This document shows positions 1-7,926 of a stretch of DNA of 13,300 bases, one piece after another. The notes under the pieces were generated by a model that worked only from the letters and a program-made list of their open reading frames with translations, was not told the origin of the DNA and ran no database searches. This stretch comes from Euperipatoides rowelli (Eukaryota; Onychophora; Udeonychophora; Euonychophora; Peripatopsidae): assembly GCA_003024985.2 (NCBI GenBank), contig PXIH01S0007035.1. One strand, 5' to 3'. Made by a program: the position numbers and the translations under genes. Every line of letters begins with the position of its first letter. Position 1 is the first letter of the stretch.

Positions 1-516
1 TTATTGGATACAAACATATACAAATTTTGCCATTTAAATAAAGGTAGGCCTAAGTGATACTTTAAAAAAATATTATAATACAAAACTGCATGTCTTTAGA
101 CATTATTTTTACTATAGGCCTATTACATTAAAAGATTGATACAAGATAAAATAGCTGCAACTGGTCTTTAGGAAACATGGCACCCTGGGGATAATTAATC
201 AGCTCATACATGGGGATACTTGAAGATGAACAAGTAACACCATATTTCAGGCATTAGTGAATTAACTTAAAACTGAGGTTATTAAATTTTTCCAACGTCC
301 TGTTTATTAAATTGAACCCTCTTTTGGTCTAGATTATTGCTAAATTATTCTTTATTTAACAGCCGTTATTAGGCCTATAGGCCTACATTAACATAGGTTT
401 TGTACACAACATAATATTAATGTCGCACACTACTACAGACTACATGGTTTATAGCTATAACCAACATCTTCTATGAAAAATGACAGAATAACTAGTTTTG
501 TGTTTAACAACAATTT
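1..516. other. AT-rich non-coding stretch
   Basis: I see no convincing gene here on either strand. The stretch is AT-rich with frequent stops. It contains four of the six perfect TAGGCCTA octamers of the window (45, 115, 370 and 378), the last two directly adjacent. No recognisable repeat boundary was found. Confidence 0.6.
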
Positions 517-606
517 TCATGGACTTTTTGTAGAATAATCATCAATAAAAATTACTATCAAAATGCCAAAGTTAGCAACAATTTTGTCTTGTTCATATCT
601 CCCCAC

Positions 607-715
607 CCTGAAGGATACTTTTTCATAAAAATTGTACAGCCATTCTTTTGTTGTTTGGTCATATGAAAGAGTAAAGTGTAATATTTCCAATGGTTTTATC
701 CACAATTTTGTATGT
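607..715 (-). other. weak candidate protein-coding exon
   Basis: The minus strand is open from 780 to 517. The central part reads like protein rather than AT-rich noise: KLWIKPLEILHFTLSY is followed by a Trp/Tyr/Phe-containing helix-like stretch ending near KVSFR. A T-rich tract ending in TTGCTTAG places a possible splice acceptor just before 715. CAGG|GTGGGG gives a mediocre donor after 607, making a 109-bp exon. The LHFTLSY segment resembles the second His-x-Thr motif of 2H phosphoesterase-like domains such as those in UBASH3/TULA proteins. That resemblance is short and from memory. No partner exon was found in the window. It could equally be chance or a decayed repeat. Confidence 0.2.
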
Positions 716-796
716 CTAAGCAAAAATATATATATTTTAATAAATGGCAAAAACATATTTGAGAAGTTTGTTAATACCATTATTAGGCTATATTAT

Positions 797-860
797 TATT
801 TATTTATTTATTTCAATTCAAATTCAATTATCAGATTCTCAAGCTTTTTAAATACTAGAC
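797..860 (-). repeat. possible LINE 3' tail with (AAAT)n end
   Basis: On the minus strand an AATTGAA-type stretch (TTGAATTTGAATTGAA) is followed by several AAAT units. This resembles the low-complexity 3' ends left by 5'-truncated LINE insertions, and two better examples occur at 3188-3312 and 6144-6343. No upstream coding remnant or target-site duplication was recognised, so it could be a simple (TTTA)n microsatellite. Confidence 0.3.
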
Positions 861-1332
861 TGGAGCCAGCTTATGGTACTAAATTACTATCAAACAAATT
901 TTGGTGCTTATTCTTTCAGAGCAAGAAGTCCAGGATATTGGAACCAACTATCCACAGAGTTGAGAACCCAAAACGAGTTTGAAATTTTTAATAAAGAAAG
1001 TTTTTTAAGAACTTACATGGTCTGTAGATAGATTGGTCCAATTATTTATTAGATTTTTTTCATATTCAATGACTTAGTTTACTTCAAAATTTAATAGTTT
1101 TATGTATTATTATTATTGTTTTTTTTTTGTTAATGATTATTTGATGTATTTTTGAATAAGATTTGGAAGATCACAAGTGTTAAGACCCTGCTAAATTAAG
1201 AAAGAACATTTCGATTTGGAACAATCTCCCTAAGGAATTTTTCAATATATGACTTAATAATTTCAAGATGAATTTGGAGATCAGCTGGGGAAAATAAATT
1301 AATTACAGGAAGGTTTAGGGGTAGAAACATGA
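861..1332. other. AT-rich non-coding stretch
   Basis: Nothing supportable was seen. A plus-strand frame runs through 632-982, but its composition is what AT-rich DNA gives by chance and it has no recognisable domain. Confidence 0.5.
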
Positions 1333-1349
1333 GGGACGGGTGGGGAGGG
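1333..1349 (+). other. G-quadruplex-forming motif
   Basis: Four G-runs of three or more are separated by loops of 2, 1 and 1 bases: GGG-AC-GGG-T-GGGG-A-GGG. This fits the canonical intramolecular quadruplex pattern with very short loops. It lies inside a purine-rich plus-strand tract (about 1317-1375) in otherwise AT-rich DNA. No gene start was found beside it. Confidence 0.6.
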
Positions 1350-1715
1350 AAGGAGGAAAATAAGTGGCGGAGGAGATATTTTAGGGGTAACTAACTTCAC
1401 GAAGGACCCAAACACAAATTCAGAGTTTGGTAATTTATACCTACTAATAGAAACCTAAACCTTTAAGTTAAATAAATAAACGTTAGGCAATCTAACAAGT
1501 CATGGGGGGAATGTAAAGTGGAATGTATTCCCTTCTGTGATGTAGGCTATACAGTAGTTCAGGGTGACTTTGCACTAAGAAACATTGTTTATTTACAACT
1601 AAATAACCCTGTCTACTAACCTATTAATCTTGGGCATGCAGGTAACTTATTACTTCTAGTTACTTTTAATTTAGGTGAAAGAAATAAATATTAAAAAAAA
1701 AAAAAATCAAGTTAG
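1350..1715. other. non-coding stretch
   Basis: No gene or repeat was recognised. One TAGGCTA heptamer lies at 1543-1549 and an A14 run lies just before the hairpin at 1716. Confidence 0.5.
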
Positions 1716-1756
1716 TGGTACAAAGTCACACCTGATGGTTGGGTGTCTTTGTACCA
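1716..1756. repeat. long-stem imperfect hairpin
   Basis: The outer stem is ten perfect base pairs, TGGTACAAAG (1716-1725) against CTTTGTACCA (1747-1756). A 2-nt bulge (TC) follows, then five more pairs (ACACC with GGTGT), and a loop of about nine bases. It is short for a microRNA precursor. It could be the core of a small palindromic mobile element or a cruciform site. Confidence 0.6.
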
Positions 1757-3187
1757 TTGCTGAAATTCAATACAAATTATTCATGGCATTAAGTAAGATG
1801 GGTGATTTTATGATACCAAGTTATAAGTTTAAAAAAAAGATAAGACTACATGGACATATTTTATCATACTTTTTCATTATTTATAAACAAAGACATAAAA
1901 CTTCATGGCATTACTCATACTATATCTTTTTAAAAATATGAGGCAGGAAATTTAAATATTCTATGGTACAGTGTATAAAGCATTTTTATTAATCATATAA
2001 AAAAATAAAATATTGCAACCTAGATCTATCCTAAAAGACCTTGTCGGTACATTTTTTTTGCCCCCATACATTTATGGGGACGATTTGTGGTAACCACCAT
2101 GTATGATATTTAATGGGTCCTAAACCCTGGACAATATCTTGTGTGTGTCAGAATTACCCAAAAAAAAAAACTTTTGAAAAGAGACAAGATTACTTTTCAT
2201 AGCTGAAGTACTTTGTGAAGTGATGGGAACGAGTTATCTATATTATTAAAATAATAATTGAAAACAATGATTTATGAGTTATAAAAAATTTTAAATATCC
2301 ATAAAAACTTTTAAACTAAGAATTAAATTGTGTGTAAATAAAATAAAAGTAAATAATTATAACTTTTTAGATTTGATTAACTTTATTAAAAAAAAGCTTG
2401 AGGAATTAGTTTAAGCCAGATTCAGGCACATTATTTGTTTTAGCAAAACTATTAAAAAAAAAAAAGTTGCTATGGTTATCAGACGCCTGGTAGTTTTTAA
2501 ACCTTAATTTTTTCAGGATTCACAAATATTATGATCAATTAGCATTTGCGTGATAGAATTCTTGTTTTGGCTTGTATTTTTTTTAAAAACTTGAACAGAC
2601 AAGTGACGATACAAAGTTTTGTTTTTTAAAATTTTTTGATTTTTTAAAAAAAATGTTTAAAAAGCTTATTAACTGTCCTTACTGCTCACATGATGCATTT
2701 GCGTTAATAATAAAATACTATTGTACCTCCTGGACGATGCAATCAGAAAAGTACACTAACTAGTGGACTTGGATTTTCTATTGTAAAATATGCCCCTGGC
2801 TTTATATTAATTTGTAAAACTTATTTAAGGAAGCACTCCCCTCACCCAAATAATATATTAATTATTATAATCGATATTTTGAATATGATAATTTTATTTT
2901 ATCAGTTATTATTCAGGAAGTTGAGTAATAATCGTCCACAATTATGAAACCCAGTTGAATATTTGTGTATTCCCTACATTATACTAAATTAAAAAAATAG
3001 AAAATTTCACAAATTATTCATTTGATATTTAGTGTTTATTCTGGTTGGTTCATTTTAAACAGTTTGTTTTTCTATGATTAAAAATAATATAAATAGTTCT
3101 TTCACGGTAATGCTTTCTCAAAAATACGAAATGTTGAGTTTAGGGGGTGAGTGTGGGTTGAGGAAAAAAGTTATACTATGGTTTTAA
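1757..3187. other. AT-rich non-coding stretch with one small hairpin
   Basis: No gene was recognised. The open frame at 1675-1941 is short, Lys/Ile/Tyr-rich and without a domain, as expected by chance. At 2062-2079 a 7-bp perfect stem, CCCCATA/TATGGGG, closes a 4-base loop and is the only GC-rich structure here. A- and T-runs of 8 to 12 bases recur throughout. Confidence 0.5.
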
Positions 3188-3312
3188 TTTATTTATTTAT
3201 TTATTTGTAGGCTACTATTAGAACGGCATAAGCCTTTTACAGAAATAGTGTTAGTAAAATATAAGAAAAACAGAAAAACATAATATAATAAATTAGTTAA
3301 ATAAATAAATAT
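3188..3312 (-). mobile_element. LINE 3' end (solo tail) with (AAAT)n terminus
   Basis: On the minus strand a T-rich 3' UTR-like stretch leads to TGTAAAAGGCTTATGCCG and then about five AAAT units ending near 3188. The plan matches the insertion at 6144-6343: T/G-rich leader, short GC-containing box, (AAAT)n tail. This is typical of the 3' end of a heavily 5'-truncated LINE. No coding remnant is attached and no target-site duplication was certain. The plus-strand (TTTA)n run could alternatively be a microsatellite alone. Confidence 0.45.
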
Positions 3313-3322
3313 TTACCGTAGA

Positions 3323-3985
3323 ATGCCGATCAAGAGGCCTCACCAAGCAAGGCTGCCACCCCTATTTCTTGGCAAAAAAATAGGTAAACAGCGAAATCGC
3401 CGAACAAGAGCACCATCACTGCACTTTTACTTTTTTATCACTCTGAAAGAAATCCAAGGNGTATCCAAACAAGAGCGCCNCCCTAGATTTTTGNTTCATT
3501 TTACCTCATCTAAGATTCAGGACAGTGTATCCAAACAAGATGCCGTGTAAAAAAAATTCATGTCGCCATCTTGGATTCTAACATTATTATGCTGTGACAT
3601 CATTTTTATGTGTGTTTTACGTCATCTAGATAAATATCAAGACACATAGCCATACAAGTGTGCCGTTTAGAAAATATTGCCTAGCCAACATAGTTTCCCT
3701 AAATTTTTGAATAAACCATATAGGCCTATATATAGCTTCTGTGAATAACGTTGAATCCTCATAAACTGAAAGAGGCCTGTAAATTAAAAAGTGAAAATTT
3801 TAACTTAGATGGCGCTCTTACTTGGCACGATGTGTGACAACATGTTTTAGTGTGTAGCCTACCAGGCATAATGACATTTTCAAGATAATTTCCTAAAGTT
3901 TTGGGAAGCATGTCCAAGCAAGGGTGCTGTTTTGAAAAACAATCTTTTTAAGGAATTATGATTCTAGCCAAACTAGAGTGCCTGG
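3323..3985. repeat. degenerate interspersed/tandem repeat field
   Basis: A core motif of the type CCAARCAAGNGNGCC recurs at about 3326, 3343, 3400, 3464, 3530, 3649, 3913 and 3967 on the plus strand. An inverted copy lies at 3808-3825. Longer homology extends around it: the segment 3496-3550 (TTTTACCTCATCTA then the motif) matches 3613-3670, and 3589-3670 matches 3829-3930. Spacing varies (about 60, 120 and 260 bp), so this is a scrambled or decayed array, not a clean satellite. The open frame at 3323-3550 is a by-product of the repeats. Single N bases occur at 3460, 3480 and 3494. Confidence 0.55.
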
Positions 3986-4099
3986 TCAGTTTTGCAATGA
4001 ATTGTGGTAAATCTAAGGTTTACTAGCATGGAGCCGAAAAAGAGCATCCCTCCCATTTCCCCCCCAAACAAATGATGAGTGAATGTACCCTTTCTCGGC

Positions 4100-4740
4100 A
4101 TTTTACGGTACCGTTCATCATCAGTAAAATCATTAAAATGGTTATACATGGAATTGATAAATTCAGTGTAGTTAGTAGGCTAAATGGTGATAGTGACCAT
4201 ATATTACAAAATTTTGTTGCTCGATAGATTGGGTTGTGGAGACAGTAGTTGTGAGAAAGGCATATCAAATATATTGTTTTTTCTTAATGCATTATTTGGT
4301 ACATGTAGCCTACTGTATATTTATATTAGATAATAATTGTGGACAGTTTATTTTAAAATGCAAGATGTTATGAAGGAATTTTAAATCATTTGCATGCCTT
4401 CTTGATTCTAGGGTATAGAAGCCAAAGAGCTTACACATAATATCATGATACCCAAGTATTCCATAATAGGAAGTGAAGAAATCTGTACTGAATTCTGTCA
4501 ATAGCCATTATTTGGTTAATAGTCCAGTGATTTCAAACCACCGATGAAATTTCAAGTTTGGTTCAATTACGTGAATAACCAAGACTTTTATATGCATTGG
4601 CTATAATTTTTGAAATATGTTTTTCAAATCTGTCTTATGAATAGATTAGTCCCAAGTCTCAATTGAGAATACTCTTAAATGTCATTTAGGAGATAGATAT
4701 CTTTAATGATGTTTTTTTTTTCTTGAAAAATATATATAGG
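4100..4740 (-). pseudogene. LINE ORF2 C-terminal region, broken
   Basis: After the reverse transcriptase the minus strand gives DLGLIY...DRFEKHISKIIANAYKSLGY (4658-4567). SSVV.NHWTINQIMAIDRIQ follows at about 4548-4490. In a shifted frame come FYTLESRRHANDLKFLHN and NILHFKINCPQLL (about 4420-4320). Further on are NYCLHNPIYRATKFCN (about 4250-4200) and TNYTEFINSMYNHFND (about 4178-4129). These match the thumb and C-terminal segments of Jockey/CR1-type ORF2 proteins. The open frames at 4310-4501 and 4023-4268 are fragments of this one decayed region. The end of coding similarity is blurred between 4130 and 4020. Confidence 0.78.
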
Positions 4741-5560
4741 CCTACTGGCATTTAGAACTGTTAAATTTAAGAACCCCTGTAGTATACCATGCTAAAAAGT
4801 TTGTAATAGAATGCTGAAGGTCAGAAGAATCATTTGGACAGGTACTGTAATCTCTTTATAGCCTAAGTATTAAGATCATCCGCAAATATCAAACTGTTGT
4901 TGCTAATAGAATTTGGTATATCGTTAGCATAGGCTATAATAAAATTAATAAGTTTAATTTTATTTATCTAGTAAATTATCAATTTTTTTTTTACAATTAA
5001 AACAAATGACCCATTATTGATCCTTGGATAACACCTGATGTTATGCAATATTTAGTTGATAGTATACCATTAATGTAGATTTGACTGTTCTCTATCTGAA
5101 AGGTAACTTTGAAGCCATTTTATCAAAGCGGGTGAAAAGCCAAAATAGCTAAGTTTATGTAGCAGTAATTTGTGATTCACTGAATTAAATGCACCAGATA
5201 TATCTGTGTATATTACATCAAGTTGGTTATTATTTGATAAAGCATTGTTAACATCTTGATTGAAAACTGATAGATTAGAAGAAACAGAACAACCAGAGAA
5301 GGATCCATGGGTATCAGAAATGAGAGTTTTGCATTTAAAAAATATATAGGCTAAGTAGAAAGTAATTTTTCAAAGATTTTTTAAATATTAGATAAAATAG
5401 ATATAGGTCTGTAACTAATTTGACATATCACATGTTTCAGAATTATCCAAAAGAGTTTTATTCTATTGGGAAAAATTCCTTTCAGTAGAGACTGATTAAT
5501 TTTATATAAATTAATGGATATATTATGAATTTGATAGTATTAATAAGTAAGTTGGTGCTG
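4740..5560 (-). pseudogene. LINE reverse transcriptase domain, broken
   Basis: The conserved blocks appear in order on the minus strand. SYRPISILSNI, a stop, then KIFEKLL lie at 5416-5360. VIYTDISGAFNSVNHKLLL has its first catalytic Asp codon at 5204-5202, and FGFSPALIKWLQSYLSDREQ follows. INGILSTKYC then SGVIQGSIMG lie around 5080-5010, with SGVIQGS at 5038-5018, and a stop soon follows. NDIPNSISNNSLIFADD has FADD at 4886-4875, in place of the more usual YADD. WYTTGVLKFNSSKCQ is at 4789-4745. At least three frameshifts and several stops separate the blocks, so no active enzyme can be made. Confidence 0.88.
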
Positions 5561-6140
5561 ATAGCATGAGAGATTTCCCAGTTTTAAAGTGCTTTGATGT
5601 TTGCAGTGACTTCTTCAGTGAAAATAGGCAATTCAAGTTGATCTAAATTAAAAGGTTGAAGATCTGGTAGATTATAAGTTGTGTTATTAAATTTGTTCAT
5701 GAAAAAAATTGTGAATGAAATCAGCGATTTGTCCATCCTCACTTACTGAATTTGATTCCAGATACATTGTAGGACTTATTTTGTTTCCAGGTTTATTGGT
5801 TTTAATGAACTTACAGAAACTAGTCATATCACCTGATTCAATGGTATGTAGATAATTTTGTTTCTTAGAAATAATTTGGGGCAGTGATGTCTGGTTGACT
5901 TGTATAATGCATAATCATAGAGAGATTTTGATTGTATAGAAATTTTGTGAAGAGCATTTTTGATTTGGAAAATGGTATTTAATTCCTTATCACACCAAGA
6001 TATTTAGGAGATATTTTATGTGTTCGAGCAACAGGTGTTGAGTCAGCGATGGCTAAGGTAAAAATTGAATAAAAGTTTTCATATGAGGTTTCAATATCAT
6101 TGTTGTCTAGTATAGAATCCCAATGAATTAATTTTAAAAG
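5560..6140 (-). pseudogene. LINE ORF2 linker before the reverse transcriptase
   Basis: Minus-strand translation gives WDSILDNNDIETSYENFY near 6125-6070, then STPVARTHKISPKY, and in another frame KELN.IFQIKNALHKI and LYDYALYKS. Next come a KPGNKISPTMYLES-like segment, EDGQIADFIHNFF and a PIFTEEVTANIKALK-like stretch ending near 5580. This is the familiar linker between the endonuclease and reverse transcriptase of LINE ORF2. Several frame changes and in-frame stops are needed to follow it. The recognisable order makes it a remnant of one copy. Confidence 0.75.
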
Positions 6141-6143
6141 AGT

Positions 6144-6343
6144 ATTTATTTATTTATGTACAACTATATCCCAAAGGGAAACATGAAAAACCTGCGGTTT
6201 TATTACAGATCAATAGTATACAAAACAGAACAAAAACAAAACATATACAAAAAACAAAATACAATATTATTAATATTACAATACGGTATATCAATACTCA
6301 ATACCAAACATTATACATGGAATCTAAGGTCAATAATAAGAGA
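6144..6343 (-). mobile_element. nested LINE 3' tail inserted in the LINE
   Basis: This block interrupts the LINE between the endonuclease and the linker. On the minus strand it begins near 6343, runs through a T/G-rich 3' UTR-like sequence, then GGTTTTTCATG and TTTGGGATATAG, and ends in AAAT units at about 6158-6144. It has no relation to LINE coding sequence, which resumes on both sides. Similar short sequences at the junctions (CTCTTA on the endonuclease side, CTCTTTTA on the linker side, minus strand) may be a degraded target-site duplication. It inserted in the same orientation as its host. Confidence 0.65.
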
Positions 6344-6516
6344 GGTGCATTTTTCCCCTCAAGTTTTAATTCTACAATTACTGGAATATGATCAGAGTTG
6401 AAATAAGATTCTTCATTGATAAGTTGTGGATTAAAATTAGTGAAAATCAAGTCTTAAATATAATACCGTATATGAAAATGAAACACACTCAACATGTTCA
6501 CTGAGGGATATTTGCA
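6344..6516 (-). pseudogene. LINE endonuclease domain, C-terminal remnant
   Basis: On the minus strand DLIFTN (6453-6436) is followed by SDHIPVIVEL, with the Ser-Asp-His codons at 6396-6388. These are the closing motifs of the AP-endonuclease-like domain that nicks target DNA in LINEs; the SDH histidine belongs to the catalytic set in this family. Upstream, HVECVSFSYT (about 6500-6470) matches the usual segment before DLIFTN but in another frame, so a frameshift lies between. The first two-thirds of the domain are absent. The frame stops matching at about 6344, where an inserted LINE tail begins. Confidence 0.75.
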
Positions 6517-6634
6517 ATATTCTATAGGACTATGCGGAATAGTTTTTTCTTATAAAATGTATATAGATATTATGATAAATTTATATAACTACTTAAGATT
6601 AATTATTATGCAATGCGGTGTAATTTTTAGGCTG
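6517..6634. other. short AT-rich spacer
   Basis: No recognisable LINE coding sequence continues here, so the element appears truncated near 6516. Nothing else was identified. Confidence 0.4.
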
Positions 6635-6708
6635 TGTCTCAGATCCGAGTTAGCCGCATATTGCTAAACTTTATTTTACTGTGTGCTGAGTGACTCGGAT
6701 TCGAGTCA
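6635..6708. repeat. left palindrome pair (TGACTCGGATTCGAGTCA type)
   Basis: Two related 18-bp sequences lie at 6635-6652 (TGTCTCAGATCCGAGTTA) and 6691-6708 (TGACTCGGATTCGAGTCA, palindromic except for one pair). The spacer begins GCCGCATATTG. The same palindrome and a GCATATTG spacer recur about 1 kb away at 7602-7696, so both clusters share an origin. Confidence 0.65.
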
Positions 6709-6849
6709 CACATTTATATAATATAGGCTACTATAACAAAAATTTCTCAATGAACGTTCTAAATCTTATTTGATAAAAACAAATCCACAATAAAATATTA
6801 TATAACTTAAAACGGAATGGTAAATGGATTTTGAAGCTCATAATAACGG

Positions 6850-7245
6850 TATGCCCATGAGACAATGTTAAATAATTGAAAAATCTAGAACAAATAAAAA
6901 AAAAAACTGAAATAGTATTTTTTTTTTCCATTTCATATCAGGTATTTTAATTTGTATATTGAAATATTATTTCAATTGTATTCAACTAAAAGATTTTTTT
7001 GTTTATTTTTTTTTTATAAATGTCGGCATACAACAAATTAGCATTATGCAAATGTGGAATTTTAAACTCAAATGTCCAAATAATATAAAATTGCTAAATA
7101 TTTGAAAATCTAGAGCAGATTAAAAAAAAAATATATATATATTTTTTTTTTTTCTAATTTTTATCAGGAATTCATTATGTAAACAGAAATGTTATCCAGC
7201 CAACATATTTTTTTTTATTACTTTTTTTCTAAATGTTGGGAATAC
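6850..7245 (+). repeat. diverged tandem duplication, unit about 213-226 bp
   Basis: Landmarks repeat in order. AAAATCTAGA with following A-run is near 6881 and 7106. A T-run ending in ATATCAGG/TTATCAGG is near 6936 and 7162. AAATGTCGGCATAC/AAATGTTGGGAATAC is near 7018 and 7231. In each copy an A-run and a T-run face each other across a short spacer. In the second copy they form a perfect palindrome, A10-(TA)5-T10, at 7122-7151. The open frames at 6731-6931 and 7350-7586 show no domain and are taken as chance. Confidence 0.6.
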
Positions 7246-7601
7246 TAATAAAAATAAAATAGCCAGTTCATCTTACATTTTCCATTGCTGTTTTTCTTTC
7301 GTTGAGGTTAAATGTTTTTGGTTTTGATTTTTGAAATCTTCATTAAATTTTGATATTAAAAATGTATAAGTTTATTCCTAAATGTTTTATAATATTTGTA
7401 TTACGCTACATGAAATTCAAAATTTCAGAATCGCTTTTGATAGATCTTGAAAATAATATCACTGTGACCCCAAAACTAAAGAAAATTTCAAACTATCCAG
7501 AAATATGCTTTTTTATTTTCTATTTTATGTGCCTAAATGATAAACAAATATTTAACACTGTTACCCAATTCATATTTACATTTTGAAACTTGTAACACAA
7601 A

Positions 7602-7696
7602 CGACTCAGCATATTGTGATAGTTCATACTGACTCAGAGTCGAGTCATCAGCATATTGTGATAGTTCATGCTGACTCGGATCCGAGTCATCCGCAA
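7602..7696. repeat. 42-bp tandem repeats carrying an 18-bp palindrome
   Basis: Two 42-bp units start at 7606 and 7648. Each reads TCAGCATATTGTGATAGTTC, four more bases, then an 18-bp palindrome-like core. The second core, at 7672-7689, is perfect: TGACTCGGATCCGAGTCA. The first, at 7630-7647, has two mismatched pairs. A half core (CGACTCA) precedes unit 1 at 7602, and TCCGCAATG follows unit 2. The cores contain TGACTC half-sites like those of bZIP/AP-1 factors, which is only suggestive. The open frame at 7533-7733 (minus) is the repeat read through and is not a gene. Confidence 0.8.
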
Positions 7697-7792
7697 TGAA
7701 AGTATTAACAGATAAACAGATTAAATTCCTCAAAAACTCCTAACAAAACTATACCCAGAAACTTTATTTCCTGTTACTGTGTTACAATTTTT

Positions 7793-7821
7793 TTAAGACC
7801 CCGGAGACTCATTTTTATTTT
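7793..7821 (+). repeat. direct repeat, left copy
   Basis: TTAAGACCCCGGAGACTCAT followed by TTTTATTT matches 8158-8186 over 28 bases, with differences confined to a 3-base block (GGA here, TCC there). The two copies are 365 bp apart and bracket most of a GC-richer segment. An A16 run lies just inside at 7858-7873. Confidence 0.65.
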
Positions 7822-7926
7822 TTGAGTTATTAAAAAAAAAATGTTAAAAAAAATATCAAAAAAAAAAAAAAAAGATATATTACGGTATATAAAAGAAAAA
7901 TATGGGAGAAATTCTCAAGTTCAAGG

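Larger units (their letters stand above)
4020..6516 (-). mobile_element. decayed LINE (non-LTR retrotransposon), ORF2 remnant
   Basis: Read on the minus strand, the segment shows the domain order of a LINE ORF2: AP-type endonuclease end, linker, reverse transcriptase, and C-terminal region with ESRR...DLKFL. The motif blocks are in the correct order but in different frames with many stops, so the copy is dead. The endonuclease N-terminus and any ORF1 are missing, which fits the usual 5' truncation. The 3' boundary is unclear. The motifs suggest the Jockey/CR1 assemblage, but the clade cannot be settled by eye. Another LINE tail is inserted within it at 6144-6343. Confidence 0.88.

Noticed and set aside
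632-982. 116-codon plus-strand open frame
   Set aside because: Composition is typical of AT-rich chance frames, no domain is visible, and it crosses the (TTTA)n tract and overlaps the better-looking minus-strand candidate exon.
3460-3494. Unusual bases at 3460, 3480 and 3494
   Set aside because: These are N calls, probably assembly or sequencing uncertainty within a repeat field, and are not biological.
3323-3550. 75-codon plus-strand open frame as a gene
   Set aside because: It reads through a degenerate repeat field, includes N bases, and its repeated VSKQE/VSKQD words come from the repeated DNA motif.
7630-7689. Promoter with AP-1 sites
   Set aside because: TGACTCA-like half sites are present, but they belong to a tandem palindromic repeat and no gene start lies nearby, so a regulatory role is not supported.
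7602-7696. CRISPR-like array of repeats
   Set aside because: The repeat unit includes the spacer itself (both spacers are nearly identical), there are only two units, and the window is eukaryotic in character.
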